The notes: a model not told the origin generated them from the letters alone. A DNA stretch of 64,000 nt from Tigheibacillus halophilus (GCF_042683165.1 NZ_JBHUIZ010000012.1:310001-374000), one strand, 5' to 3'. Counted from the first letter of the stretch, positions 8,379-17,201 are shown. Made by a program: numbers and translations.

Positions 8379-8918
8379 ATGCGTCCAGTTACGTTGGAAA
8401 CAGTATTTTCTCATCCGGTGACGCAAAAATATTTGCGCCGTTCGGGCATCGCACATGCAGTCGCTGTTGCGGAATATGCATACATTTTCGCAAAACGCTA
8501 TGACATTGACCCAGACTTGGCTACGAAAGCTGCACTGTTGCATGATGTTGGTCATTACACATGGTACCGCGATGGGAAATGGGATTTTGACCTGTATAAA
8601 GAAAATGATATTCACGCCATCAAGGGAGCGGAGCGTGCGCATAAACTTTTGATACGCGTAGGCGAAAATCGCCATGCGGCAAAAGAAATTGCTGTAGCTA
8701 TTCTGCTGCACACGGATTCCTATCTTCCCAGCGGCGAGCTGGAATTAAGACCATTGCAGAAAGTGGTTGCACTCGCAGACGAGGCCGATGAAGAGAAAGA
8801 TGGCAATCATCATTATAAACAAATAGATGACACAGTCGCATTGGAACGGGTCCGCGCGATTGACAGACTGATTGATCAATCGGAGGAAGCACTTCGGACC
8901 AATGTAAACATGATGTGA
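8379..8918 (+). CDS. HD-domain phosphohydrolase
   Basis: 179-residue HD-superfamily protein, probably a metal-dependent phosphohydrolase. The first metal His is likely the one in GIAHAVAVAEY (about residue 26), the HD pair is in ALLHDVGHY (55-56), a further His lies in LLHTDSY, and the last Asp is in the DEADEEKD region near 135. The ATG at 8379 follows AAGGGGGAG and is preferred to the longer open frame from 8307. There is no second catalytic domain. The substrate is unknown. Confidence 0.8.
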   Translation: MRPVTLETVFSHPVTQKYLRRSGIAHAVAVAEYAYIFAKRYDIDPDLATKAALLHDVGHYTWYRDGKWDFDLYKENDIHAIKGAERAHKLLIRVGENRHAAKEIAVAILLHTDSYLPSGELELRPLQKVVALADEADEEKDGNHHYKQIDDTVALERVRAIDRLIDQSEEALRTNVNMM

Positions 8919-8925
8919 CCATACG

Positions 8926-8965
8926 GATAAAAAAAGAAAGACCCTGCCTTCACGGACAGGATCTA
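8926..8965 (-). terminator. Terminator of the VanY-like gene
   Basis: On the minus strand GATCCTG and CAGGGTC (one G:U pair) form a stem followed by a T-rich run; convergent with the HD gene. Confidence 0.7.
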
Positions 8966-8972
8966 TACATAG

Positions 8973-10019
8973 CTATTTTTTCAGCGATTGCAAGTATTCT
9001 TCCAATGTACTATTATTTTTCGTAATTTGCTTAGCCGCTTTTTTTCCAACATAGCGTACATGCCACGCTTCATATTCATACTTTGTGATATCTTCCTTGC
9101 TTTTTGGATATCGGATGATAAAACCGTATTCATCGCAATGTTCCGCCAGCCATTTTCCCTCTTTTGTATTAGCAAAATTTTCATTGATATCAAATTGAAT
9201 ATCAGGACTGGTTACATCCATTGCCAGACCAGTTTGGTGTTCGCTTTGGCCGGGGCGGGCGCTATATTTATTTGCGGCTGCTTTTCCATCTTTTTCCGCA
9301 TATGCGGAAAATAAAGATTCCTGTCTTTCATAGGAACGGTAGCCGGATTGTCCATACAGATTCACACCGTCTTTTTTGGCAGCTGCAAACATTTTTTCCA
9401 GGGCTTTTGCCGCAGGTTTCCGTACCTGTTTTTTCGGCAAATCTTCTGTAAAAGGAAAAGGTATATCAGGTGTCACTAAGTCTTTGGGAACAAAGTCGCT
9501 CGGTAATGCATGATTTTTGTTGACCAGAGATAAAATCTCATATGGGTTGCTGATAACTACGCCATGTTCATCCTTTTGCGGCTTATCCATATGAGGCAGG
9601 ACTTTACCTGGATCAATTTGCAGTTTCCCGGTAAGTGCTTTATGGAGAAATGATTCTGTTTCATTGTCATACATGCCTGTGATGTCCAATTTTTTTTGCT
9701 GCAATTGAAAATCAGTGATAGCCCAGGTAGTATCTGTGTCAAAGATATCCGTTTTTTTGATTGGATAACCGATTTTCTTCAGTACTTGCTGCAAATCTGC
9801 CACCTTTTCTCCTTTATCTCCCTTTTGTAACGAAGCTTCCGGGAGAGTCGTTTGTTTGTTAGGGGAAGCGGTCTGCTTAGTTTGCTGATCTGCTTGTTTA
9901 TTTGTAGAGTTTCCATCATCATTTTGATTGTTTTGGCCACTGCTGGTACTGCTGCAGGCTGATAATGCCAGTGTTGCTGTCAGGAGTACTGCAGGTACAG
10001 TCTTTTTAAAAGAAATCAT
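8973..10019 (-). CDS. D-alanyl-D-alanine carboxypeptidase lipoprotein (VanY/M15 family) with peptidoglycan-binding domain
   Basis: 348-residue exported lipoprotein. The signal peptide ends in a lipobox, LSAC, with Cys22. A low-complexity Asn/Gln/Thr-rich linker covers about 23-60, a PG_binding_1-like domain about 65-130, and the M15B (VanY) catalytic domain about 195-335. Zinc ligands are His261 and Asp268 in SEHQTGLAMD and His320 in EAWH, with the Glu at 317 as the likely base. It should trim D-Ala from peptidoglycan stem peptides at the membrane-wall interface. Similar to B. subtilis YodJ-type proteins. There is no neighbouring van regulator, so it is more likely housekeeping than glycopeptide resistance. 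Confidence 0.9.
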   Translation of the reverse strand: MISFKKTVPAVLLTATLALSACSSTSSGQNNQNDDGNSTNKQADQQTKQTASPNKQTTLPEASLQKGDKGEKVADLQQVLKKIGYPIKKTDIFDTDTTWAITDFQLQQKKLDITGMYDNETESFLHKALTGKLQIDPGKVLPHMDKPQKDEHGVVISNPYEILSLVNKNHALPSDFVPKDLVTPDIPFPFTEDLPKKQVRKPAAKALEKMFAAAKKDGVNLYGQSGYRSYERQESLFSAYAEKDGKAAANKYSARPGQSEHQTGLAMDVTSPDIQFDINENFANTKEGKWLAEHCDEYGFIIRYPKSKEDITKYEYEAWHVRYVGKKAAKQITKNNSTLEEYLQSLKK

Positions 10020-10091
10020 AAGAATTATCCTCTCTTTTTAACATTTCCTGTCGGTTCATTTTCGCATAGGTGGAGGAGGCTTGGCAATTGA

Positions 10092-10137
10092 TAGAATAAA
10101 AACAGACTTATTTTGAAATATAGAAAATAAGTCTGTT
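10092..10137 (-). terminator. Terminator of pepT
   Basis: AACAGACTTATTTT and AAAATAAGTCTGTT form a 14-bp perfect stem; on the minus strand it runs on into TTTTT. Confidence 0.85.
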
Positions 10138-10177
10138 CAAGGAATTTCCTCTTATGGGTTTCATAAAGTATGGCCAA

Positions 10178-11407
10178 TTACTTGCTTGCGAACAACCTGC
10201 TGATTTCTACAATGACCTGTACTGCTTTTTCCATGTTATCTACAGATACATACTCAAATTTCCCGTGGAAATTCTCGCCTGCTGCAAAAATATTCGGTGT
10301 CGGCAATCCCATGTAAGAGATTTGGGAACCATCTGTGCCACCGCGGATCGGTTCGATAATCGGTTTGATATCCAAGTTTTTCATCGCCTCACTGGCGATA
10401 TCCACAATTTCCATGACTGGCTTGATTTTGTCGGCCATATTATAGTATTGATCTTTCAATTCCAATACAACGTTATTGACACCATATTCTTCCTGCATAT
10501 CGCTAACGAATTTTTCCATGGTTTTTTTACGTTCGGCGAATTTTTCCTTGTCATGATCACGGATGATATAGTACACCTTTGTCGTTTCCACATCACCGTT
10601 AATCGAAATCAAATGATAGAATCCTTCATAGCCTTCCGTTTGTTCCGGAGATTCTTTTTCGGGAAATTTTGCGATAAAGGCAGCAGCCATTTTACCGGCG
10701 TTGACCATTTTGTTTTTCGCGGTTCCTGGGTGAACGCTGTTTCCTTTGAAAGTGATTTTTGCTGCTGCTGCATTGAAGCTTTCATATTGCAACTCACCTA
10801 GAGGGCCGCCGTCCATGGTATAGGCATAATCGGCACCAAAACGCTCGACATCGAATTTATGCGGTCCGCGCCCGATTTCTTCGTCTGGCGTGAAAGCAAT
10901 GCGAATTCGTCCATGTTTGATTTCAGGATGCTTAATCAAATAATCCATCGCTGTAACAATTTCAGCGACACCTGCTTTGTCATCGGCGCCTAGCAATGTA
11001 GTTCCGTCAGTCGTGATAAGTGTATGGCCTTTGTAGCCAGGTAATTCAGGGAAATCTTTAGCTGCGAGCACGATGCCGAGCTCTTTATTTAAAGTGATGT
11101 CTTCCCCGTTAAAGTTTTCAATAATTTGCGGATTGACGTTTTCACCTGTGAAATCCGTCGCGGTATCAACGTGAGCTAAAAAGCCGATGGTTGGCACATC
11201 TTTGTCAATGTTGGCGGGCAATGTCGCCATCAGATAGCCATTTTCATCTGTGGATACATCCGCCATGCCGATATCTTTCAATTCCTCTTCCAACACACGA
11301 AGCAAATCCCATTGTCCCGGCGTGGAGGGAGTGGATTGGCTATCCTCGTTGGATTGTGTATCTATTTTTGCATATGTAGTGAAGCGTTGAATGATTTCTT
11401 CTTTCAT
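10178..11407 (-). CDS. pepT: Tripeptide aminopeptidase (peptidase T)
   Basis: A dizinc M20B peptidase that removes N-terminal residues from tripeptides in the cytoplasm. 409 residues, the family length. The metal site is visible in GFLAHVDTATDF (about 74-85), LLGADDKAGVAEI (bridging Asp) and TPDEEIGRGP (catalytic Glu), and RGGTDGSQIS and ENFHGKFE are near the C-terminus. The ATG at 11407 is chosen because AAGGAG lies nine bases upstream; the frame can also be read from a TTG at 11416 that abuts the SD. It is a single transcription unit. Confidence 0.97.
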   Translation of the reverse strand: MKEEIIQRFTTYAKIDTQSNEDSQSTPSTPGQWDLLRVLEEELKDIGMADVSTDENGYLMATLPANIDKDVPTIGFLAHVDTATDFTGENVNPQIIENFNGEDITLNKELGIVLAAKDFPELPGYKGHTLITTDGTTLLGADDKAGVAEIVTAMDYLIKHPEIKHGRIRIAFTPDEEIGRGPHKFDVERFGADYAYTMDGGPLGELQYESFNAAAAKITFKGNSVHPGTAKNKMVNAGKMAAAFIAKFPEKESPEQTEGYEGFYHLISINGDVETTKVYYIIRDHDKEKFAERKKTMEKFVSDMQEEYGVNNVVLELKDQYYNMADKIKPVMEIVDIASEAMKNLDIKPIIEPIRGGTDGSQISYMGLPTPNIFAAGENFHGKFEYVSVDNMEKAVQVIVEISRLFASK

Positions 11408-11584
11408 ATCTTTCAACTCCTTATATAATTTAATCTTAGTTTATCATATTCTGCTGAAAACATGTTCACGCGGTGGTATTGGCGCCTAAAAATTTTTTTG
11501 AAACCAGTGTGCTTTTGAAATAACAGATTGTATGGCAAAATGATATATAGATAGAAAATTGCAGGAATGGATGGAGGGTATGAA

Positions 11585-12418
11585 ATGTCATATTTAATCA
11601 GTGTAACACGGCTGAAAAGAAGAGAACTGGAAAATACCGTGATTGTAGATGTCCGTTTTGATTTACAAGATGACGAAGCAGGGAGAAAGGCTTATATCAA
11701 TGGTCATATCCCTAATGCGGTTTATTTGGATTTGAATCAGGATTTATCTGCTAAAAAAGAAAAGCACGGCGGCAGTCATCCTTTGCCGGATATGAATTTG
11801 CTGGCTGCAAAATTGGGCAAAATAGGTATAGACCAAGATACGACGGTTGTTATCTATGATGCTGGAAATGATATGTTTGCACCGCGGGCATGGTGGCTAT
11901 TGCACCATTTAGGCCATGAGAAGACATATGTACTGGATGGCGGGTTGGCAAGATGGGTTGAGGAAGGCAATGAATTGACAACACAAATCACGCAATCTAT
12001 GCCTAAAGATTTCAAGCCGCAGTTTCGATGTGATGAAACCGTAGATATTGATCGATTGAAAGAAAAGCTGGAGAAAAACAAAGCGATCCTGATTGATTCA
12101 CGATCGAAGGAACGTTATTTAGGTAATGAAGAACCATTATATAAAAAAGCTGGCCATATTCCAGGAGCAAAGCACTATTTCTGGAAGGATGTTCTTGATA
12201 CAAACGGTAAGTGGAAGACGAAAGAAGAGCTATTGGAGCATTTTCAAGCATTACCAAAGCAAGAAGAAATTATTGTTTCTTGCGGATCAGGTGTCTCAGC
12301 ATGTCCGAATATCCTTGCATTGAAGTCGGCGGGATTTGAGAATGTCAAGCTGTACCCTGGCAGCTACAGTGACTGGATTTCCTATGATGACAATCCGATT
12401 GCCAAAGGAGAAGCATAA
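11585..12418 (+). CDS. Thiosulfate/3-mercaptopyruvate sulfurtransferase (two-domain rhodanese)
   Basis: 277-residue tandem rhodanese. The N-terminal domain (about 5-130) is the inactive one; the C-terminal domain carries the persulfide-forming Cys233 in the loop CGSGVSA. A CG(S/T)G-type loop is typical of 3-mercaptopyruvate sulfurtransferases, so that substrate is somewhat more likely than thiosulfate. The ATG at 11585 follows GGAGGG by six bases; the frame opens earlier at 11567. Its stop codon shares one base with the start of tag (TAATG), so the two are co-translated. Confidence 0.9.
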   Translation: MSYLISVTRLKRRELENTVIVDVRFDLQDDEAGRKAYINGHIPNAVYLDLNQDLSAKKEKHGGSHPLPDMNLLAAKLGKIGIDQDTTVVIYDAGNDMFAPRAWWLLHHLGHEKTYVLDGGLARWVEEGNELTTQITQSMPKDFKPQFRCDETVDIDRLKEKLEKNKAILIDSRSKERYLGNEEPLYKKAGHIPGAKHYFWKDVLDTNGKWKTKEELLEHFQALPKQEEIIVSCGSGVSACPNILALKSAGFENVKLYPGSYSDWISYDDNPIAKGEA

Positions 12419-12984
12419 TGGCTGCTAAATCACGCTGCGATTGGGCGAATGGGCAGGATGAAGTATATCAGGTTTACCACGATGTTGAATGGGGCAGGCC
12501 AACGCACGACGATCGGGAATTGTTTGAGATGCTTTGTCTGGAAGGGGCGCAGGCAGGTTTGAGTTGGATTACCATTCTGCGTCGAAGGGAAAATTATCGC
12601 CATGCATTTGAGGGATTCGATGCCGAAGAGATTGCTCTCTATGATGAAAAACAGGTGCAAATACTTAAACAGGATGCCGGTATCATCCGTAATGAACGGA
12701 AAATCCGTTCATTCATTCAAAATGCGAAGGCTTTTTTGCAGGTGCAAAAAGAGTTCGGGTCGTTTAACGATTATGTTTGGGGATTTGTCGGCGGCAAGAC
12801 GATTTTCCATGACTTTTCCAGTCAAGAGGAGGTTCCAGCATACACGAAAGAAGCAGAAGTTATGAGCAAGGATTTGAAAAAAAGAGGTTTCTCTTTTGTC
12901 GGACCGACTATTTGTTATGCTTTCATGCAGGCTGCCGGCATGGTTAATGACCATACGAGAGATTGTTTTTTATACCATGGTTAA
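12418..12984 (+). CDS. tag: DNA-3-methyladenine glycosylase I
   Basis: A base-excision repair enzyme that releases 3-methyladenine from alkylated DNA. 188 residues. The family's zinc snap is complete: Cys7 and His21 near the N-terminus (RCDWANGQDE...VYHDVEWG) and His179 and Cys183 in NDHTRDCFLY. The helix-hairpin-helix core with FEMLCLEGAQAGLSW follows. The gene overlaps the sulfurtransferase stop by one base, suggesting a two-gene operon. Confidence 0.96.
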   Translation: MAAKSRCDWANGQDEVYQVYHDVEWGRPTHDDRELFEMLCLEGAQAGLSWITILRRRENYRHAFEGFDAEEIALYDEKQVQILKQDAGIIRNERKIRSFIQNAKAFLQVQKEFGSFNDYVWGFVGGKTIFHDFSSQEEVPAYTKEAEVMSKDLKKRGFSFVGPTICYAFMQAAGMVNDHTRDCFLYHG

Positions 12985-12999
12985 CGTACAAATGGCAGG

Positions 13000-13037
13000 A
13001 ACAGGAATGGCAAATAAAGCCATTCCTGTTGTTTGGG
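13000..13037. terminator. Bidirectional terminator between tag and the chemoreceptor gene
   Basis: AACAGGAATGGC pairs perfectly with GCCATTCCTGTT (12 bp, 7-base loop) between convergent genes. The T-run is weak on both sides. Confidence 0.65.
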
Positions 13038-13039
13038 TG

Positions 13040-14821
13040 TTAAAGGCGGAAAACCTTTAGCTCGTCATTCAGATGCTTGGCAAGTTTGGCTAAGTCGTCA
13101 GCGCTCCCAGAGACTTCTTCCATAGAACTGGAAGTTTGCTGGGCGGATGCGGCAGTTTGCTCCACGCCTGCAGCTGACTCTTGTGATACAGCCGCGATAT
13201 CCTCGATTAATGTATTCATTTCATTACTATCTTTGGCAATGGTATTCAGATTTTCTGAGATACCAAAGATTTTATTCGCCATATTCGAAACAGATTCATG
13301 GATGAGCTGAAAGCTGTTCCCGGTTTCTTCTATCTGTTTAGAACCTGTTTGAACCTCCCCGTAGCCTGTATGCAGGGAAGTGACAACTTGGTCAGTTTCT
13401 TGTTGAATATTTGTGACGATGGTGGTTATCTCTTCTACAGAGGCAGCTACTTGTTCGGAAAGCTTCCGCACTTCATCGGCGACCACTGCAAAACCTTTGC
13501 CATGTTCACCTGCTCTCGCTGCCTCAATAGCAGCGTTCAAAGAAAGCAGATTGGTCTGGCTGGCGATATCCTTGATGACGGAAATGAGCTTTGAAATTTC
13601 TGCTGACTGTTTATCAAGGCCCTGCACTTTGGTGACAGCATCCGATACAATCTGGTCAATCTCATCCATTTGTTTGATAGACTTCTTCATCAATTTGGAC
13701 CCATTTCCCGTCAAGTCCAGGATACTATCCGAATGATGGACGATCTCCTTGCTGCTTTCTTCGGATTTACTTACGACGTGTACAAATTTCTGCATGCTTT
13801 CCGATAAACTGCTGGCACTTGCTGCCTGAGTTTCAGCACCGGAGGCAATTTGCTGCATGGTGGATGCCACTTGTTCATTTCCCGCCTTCACTTCATTTGC
13901 AGACTGGGTCAATTCTGAACTTCTGACTGATACCGTTTGAGATGCATCCGAAACCTTGAGCAGCATACCACGGACTCTATCTTGCATTTGATTGACAGCA
14001 TTGGTCAGCTGGCCAATCTCATCCTTGCCACGATAAATATAGCGTTCTACATCAAAATGCCCCTTAGCTGTTTCTGCTGACATATGAATGACTTTTTTTA
14101 AGCTATTACCAATTTGGCGGCTGACAATCCACATCATGACAGAACCTAGTAAAATTGCAGCAGCTCCGGCAGCTAATAGAATAATGATGCTGGTATTCAT
14201 TTTGTTATTGGCGCTTTTGGAGCTGGCGGCTTCTTCTGCTTTGGCGAGTCCGATCAATTGGTCAACAAGACGTACAGTGCTTTTTCGCAATTCAGATGAC
14301 TGGTTTCTCGTAGACATCGCCATGTATTCCTGGTTTTGGTCCAATGCGGTTTGGATCTCATTGAAAAAGAGATCATTGATTTTGGTGTCGTTTTTAATAA
14401 TGTGGTCCAATAACGCAAGCTGTGAATTGTCACTGATATCACTTTTTATATTTTTTGATAATTTATTGAAGTCTTGCTGATATTGTTTGAAAGCGTCTAC
14501 ATAACGGGTGCTCTTGGTCAAAAGGTAGTCAGCAATCTGGACGTCTTTCACTTGGATGATGGACGCAAGTTCTGACATGTCGCTGACAAGCTTGCTATGA
14601 TTGTTCAATGCTTTAATGTTTTTTTGTCCCTGTTCCAGTTGGAAAAAGACAACGACAATTGCTGCAATAAATAATATAGCCGACAAGAAGAAGGCCGTTA
14701 AGTATTTCTGTCCGATACTGACATCTTTCCATTTCAAGATATTGACGGTTGCTTTTTCTTTCTTTGCTTGTTTCTTCTTTTTAGATGGAAGTTTTTTTAT
14801 TTTTTCTTTTTTCGTTTTCAT
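13040..14821 (-). CDS. Methyl-accepting chemotaxis protein
   Basis: 593-residue transmembrane chemoreceptor. It opens with a very basic cytoplasmic stretch (residues 1 to about 30, mostly Lys), then TM1 (about 38-60), a four-helix-bundle-type sensor domain (about 60-200), TM2 (about 208-232), a HAMP domain, and a long signalling coiled coil whose hairpin tip contains NAAIEAARAGEHGKGFAVVA. The ATG at 14821 follows AGGGGG by about five bases; a second in-frame ATG at 14842 is less well placed. A sigma-D promoter lies just upstream, as expected for a motility gene. The ligand is unknown. Confidence 0.93.
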   Translation of the reverse strand: MKTKKEKIKKLPSKKKKQAKKEKATVNILKWKDVSIGQKYLTAFFLSAILFIAAIVVVFFQLEQGQKNIKALNNHSKLVSDMSELASIIQVKDVQIADYLLTKSTRYVDAFKQYQQDFNKLSKNIKSDISDNSQLALLDHIIKNDTKINDLFFNEIQTALDQNQEYMAMSTRNQSSELRKSTVRLVDQLIGLAKAEEAASSKSANNKMNTSIIILLAAGAAAILLGSVMMWIVSRQIGNSLKKVIHMSAETAKGHFDVERYIYRGKDEIGQLTNAVNQMQDRVRGMLLKVSDASQTVSVRSSELTQSANEVKAGNEQVASTMQQIASGAETQAASASSLSESMQKFVHVVSKSEESSKEIVHHSDSILDLTGNGSKLMKKSIKQMDEIDQIVSDAVTKVQGLDKQSAEISKLISVIKDIASQTNLLSLNAAIEAARAGEHGKGFAVVADEVRKLSEQVAASVEEITTIVTNIQQETDQVVTSLHTGYGEVQTGSKQIEETGNSFQLIHESVSNMANKIFGISENLNTIAKDSNEMNTLIEDIAAVSQESAAGVEQTAASAQQTSSSMEEVSGSADDLAKLAKHLNDELKVFRL

Positions 14822-14882
14822 ATTTGCCCCCTGCGTTTTCATATGACGACATTTTATAGGTCTTTCGACTCATCTGTTTTTA

Positions 14883-14909
14883 ATATCGTCAAAAACAAGT
14901 AAATATTAA
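14883..14909 (-). promoter_or_regulatory. Sigma-D (flagellar) promoter of the chemoreceptor gene
   Basis: On the minus strand TTAA, 15-base spacer, GACGATAT; the consensus is TAAA-N15-GCCGATAT. It lies 62 bases upstream of the chosen start codon. Confidence 0.75.
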
Positions 14910-15030
14910 ATCTTTTTCAGAAAAATTCTTCCAAATTTTGAAATTCCCTTGAAAAATCACTTGGCTGTCTAGTAGAATACGATACTGTATGTCTTTGAAT
15001 ATCATGAATTGTTTTTGGGGGATCGTGGGA

Positions 15031-15543
15031 ATGAAATCGGTATTTGAAATAGAAGAAAACAGAACGGAAATCGAAGTGAAGGAAGAATTGGATCACCTCG
15101 AGATGCAGGTTTTCCGAATGCAGCATAATATTAAAGAAATTGCCAAGGAGGCAGAAGTGATCAGCATTGATCAAACGAAGCATGATCATTGGGTGGTTGT
15201 GTATTCGGATAAAAAAGAGGATACGTTCCAATTAATGCTCCATGATTGCCGCCATACTTACCGAGGAAGTTGGCATTCGGCTTTGCAGGCGGAGTACAAG
15301 GGAAGCAATACACTGCATATTGCGGCAATCAAGGGCGAGGAAGACAAAGGATATGGCTCGATTTTAATGCATCACTTGAAGGAAAAAGCGCGCCAGGAGA
15401 ACATCCAATACATTACGGGCGACCTCGTGAAAAGGGATTATGACCATGTTGACAGATTGATGTATTTCTATGAGAAACATAGCTTTGATGTAACTGTCGA
15501 TCATGATGAAAAATGCGGTGAAATTGTGTGGAATGATTGGTGA
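15031..15543 (+). CDS. GNAT-family N-acetyltransferase-like protein
   Basis: 170 residues. An N-terminal helical segment rich in Glu (about 5-45) precedes a GNAT-like fold; the acetyl-CoA pyrophosphate loop is probably EDKGYGSILMHHL (about 109-121). The ATG at 15031 is 8 bases after GGGGGA; the frame is open upstream to 14989 without an SD. It diverges from the chemoreceptor gene. The substrate is unknown, and the unusual N-terminal extension may be a separate binding or dimerisation region. Confidence 0.7.
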   Translation: MKSVFEIEENRTEIEVKEELDHLEMQVFRMQHNIKEIAKEAEVISIDQTKHDHWVVVYSDKKEDTFQLMLHDCRHTYRGSWHSALQAEYKGSNTLHIAAIKGEEDKGYGSILMHHLKEKARQENIQYITGDLVKRDYDHVDRLMYFYEKHSFDVTVDHDEKCGEIVWNDW

Positions 15544-15590
15544 CTGCCCATATCTAAAATGTTATGTAGTTACCTAAAAAAGTCAGCAGC

Positions 15591-15779
15591 TTACTTTATA
15601 AGATAAGAAAGTTTTTTTAGTTTATCTGTCCAGCCCCAGAAGGATTTAAACCCCCTTACGTGGTAAAAATCTCCTTCAGGGTCTTGCTCAAGCTTAGCTG
15701 AACTGACCAAGGTGTATGCGCTTTTCCTATAATTGAATAAACACCGGCTGCAGCGCAGGAGGAATTTCCTTCTGCGTTT
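15591..15779 (-). pseudogene. 5'-truncated reading frame, probably a gene relic
   Basis: The 340-base gap between the GNAT and hydrolase genes holds a minus-strand frame, open for about 63 codons, that has no start codon and no SD but coding-like composition, for example SSAKLEQDPEGDFYHVRGF and SFWGWTDKLKKL before the stop at 15593-15591. The upstream part overlaps a hairpin (15754-15781), so only about the last 50 codons look like protein. I do not recognise the family. It may be the 3' remnant of a deleted gene. Confidence 0.35.
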
Positions 15780-15781
15780 TT
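15754..15781 (+). terminator. Possible intrinsic terminator
   Basis: CGCAGGAGGAA and TTTCCTTCTGCG form a stem followed by TTTTT. It lies 210 bases after the GNAT stop. Confidence 0.55.
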
Positions 15782-15887
15782 ATGGAGGTCTCACTCATAG
15801 ACGGGGATAATTTTGGCAAAAATGATGAAGTGAAATGGAAACACTGGTAATTTAAATATAGGCACAAATAACGATGAAGGTGAAATG

Positions 15888-16805
15888 ATGAAACGACGTT
15901 ATGAAAATATGGACCAAGTTAGCACAAAGAGCAGTCTTGCTGATTTTCTCAGATGGTGGAAGGAATCCTCCGTAAAAGAGAAAAATGTATCCTGGCAAAT
16001 GCCTGTTGAAAAACATCCGGACATCGCGTTTTTACAAAATAACCGTGAGATACCGACACTGACGTGGATCGGTCATGCCACTTTTTTGCTGCAAATAAAG
16101 GGGATGAATATACTTACCGATCCTATTTGGACCAAATGGCTCAGTGGCTATAAACGTCTTTCACCGGCAGGCATTCCAATCGAACAATTGCCGCCGATCG
16201 ATATCGTACTGATTTCTCACAGTCACTATGATCATTTGAGCTTCAGTACTATCAAAAAGCTGCCGGGAGCGCCGCTATTTCTTGTACCTTCTGGGCTTGG
16301 AAAAGTCTTTTTAAGGAAAGGATACGGACGTGTAGCAGAATTTGAGTGGTGGGGAACCCATCGTCTAGGTAAGCTGATATGCACGTTTGTCCCCGCTCAG
16401 CATTGGACCAAGCGTTCAGCTCTGGACACGAACACATCACATTGGGGAGGATGGGTAATCGAAGGAATCGATACGCCAACTATCTACTTTGCAGGGGACA
16501 GTGGTTATTTTCGTGGGTTTAAGGAGATTGGTGAACGTTTCTTGCTGGACTATACATTGATGCCGATTGGAGCATATGCGCCCGAATGGTTCATGGGAAA
16601 ACAGCACGTCACGCCGGAGGAAGCAATACAGTCGTTTCTGGATACGGGTGCGAAGAAGATGTTTCCGATGCATTATGGTGCCTACATGCTGGCGGATGAT
16701 ACACCGAAAGAAGCGGTGGATCGGCTGCTTGGCGAATGGAAGCGTCAAGGAATAGATCAACAGCGCTTGCTTATGCCAAAACTCGGTGAAGTGCGTCAAT
16801 TGTGA
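15888..16805 (+). CDS. Metallo-beta-lactamase-fold hydrolase (NAPE-PLD/UlaG-like)
   Basis: 305-residue MBL-fold enzyme. Metal ligands are visible in HSHYDH (111-116), PAQHW (about 165-169), FAGDSGYF (about 203-210) and MHYGAY near 265. The layout, with a leading WIGHATFLLQI strand and no lactamase features, resembles N-acyl-phosphatidylethanolamine phospholipase D-like and UlaG-like proteins, so a phosphodiester or ester substrate is likely, but this is inference. GAAGGTG lies five bases before the ATG at 15888; an ATG at 15885 is also possible. Single gene. Confidence 0.85.
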   Translation: MKRRYENMDQVSTKSSLADFLRWWKESSVKEKNVSWQMPVEKHPDIAFLQNNREIPTLTWIGHATFLLQIKGMNILTDPIWTKWLSGYKRLSPAGIPIEQLPPIDIVLISHSHYDHLSFSTIKKLPGAPLFLVPSGLGKVFLRKGYGRVAEFEWWGTHRLGKLICTFVPAQHWTKRSALDTNTSHWGGWVIEGIDTPTIYFAGDSGYFRGFKEIGERFLLDYTLMPIGAYAPEWFMGKQHVTPEEAIQSFLDTGAKKMFPMHYGAYMLADDTPKEAVDRLLGEWKRQGIDQQRLLMPKLGEVRQL

Positions 16806-16884
16806 ACTTAGTGGAAAAAATGTCTATGATGTAAAGTATCTGCGCAGGTATATCGGATGTTTTGTCGGTAAAGTCAGAAAACAG

Positions 16885-16913
16885 TTGACATTGCGAATGA
16901 AAATCTTTAGAAT
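16885..16913 (+). promoter_or_regulatory. Strong sigma-A promoter of the ABC-F leader
   Basis: TTGACA (16885-16890), exactly 17 bases, TAGAAT (16908-16913). It lies 28 bases before the leader ORF and drives the leader-attenuator-ABC-F unit. Confidence 0.85.
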
Positions 16914-16940
16914 GAAACTAATTTGAAGGAGGTGGATCAG

Positions 16941-17087
16941 ATGTTTTCGATTGGCAGCAGCGTAGCGAAATTCCAAGCATACCTTTGGATGTGTTATGCC
17001 ATTTTTTCCGATATTTTTGTGCAACGGGATACGTATGCCCTTTTTCAGCAAAAATATCGAAAAAAATTACTGGCAGGAGACATCTGA
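16941..17087 (+). CDS. 48-residue leader ORF upstream of the ABC-F gene
   Basis: A small ORF with a near-perfect SD (GAAGGAGGTG) placed 6-8 bases before its ATG. It begins MFSIGSSVAKFQAYLW and ends KKLLAGDI. No family is recognised; the middle is hydrophobic and aromatic and the end is basic. It lies between a consensus-like promoter and an antiterminator/terminator pair, with its stop codon only five bases before the antiterminator. That is the layout of cis-acting leader ORFs that sense ribosome stalling. It could instead encode a functional small protein. Confidence 0.7.
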   Translation: MFSIGSSVAKFQAYLWMCYAIFSDIFVQRDTYALFQQKYRKKLLAGDI

Positions 17088-17092
17088 CCACA

Positions 17093-17196
17093 AACGTTAA
17101 TCAATTGTTAAGACGTTGGAGTGTATGCTCTGGCGTCTTTTTTGTTGTCTTTAAATGGTGCAGCCTGGCGCGGTGTCTCCTTTGAAATGGAGGAGA
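17093..17196 (+). promoter_or_regulatory. Antiterminator, terminator and SD-sequestering hairpin (attenuator) of the ABC-F gene
   Basis: Three structures can be read. An antiterminator pairs AACGTTAA (17093-17100) with TTAA and CGTT (17108-17111 and 17114-17117). A terminator (17111-17143) pairs AGACGTTGGAG with CTCTGGCGTCT, including G:U pairs, and runs into TTTTTT; it shares bases 17111-17117 with the antiterminator, so they exclude each other. Further on, TCTCCT (17176-17181) can pair with AGGAGA (17191-17196) and hide the ABC-F SD. A ribosome finishing the leader ORF would cover the antiterminator's left arm and favour termination. Confidence 0.7.
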
Positions 17197-17201
17197 AGAA
17201 A

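Noticed and set aside
8100..8711. 203-codon minus-strand frame opposite the DUF2269 and HD genes
   Set aside because: Runs across two well-supported genes on the other strand, has no SD, and its composition is that of antisense to coding DNA.
8973..10019. Glycopeptide-resistance (van) role for the VanY-like lipoprotein and the ddl gene
   Set aside because: The ligase carries the D-Ala-selecting K-Y pair and there are no vanH, vanX or vanRS genes nearby.
10154..10801. 215-codon plus-strand frame opposite pepT
   Set aside because: Lies antisense to pepT, rich in Phe and His as expected for a reverse-complement shadow, and no SD.
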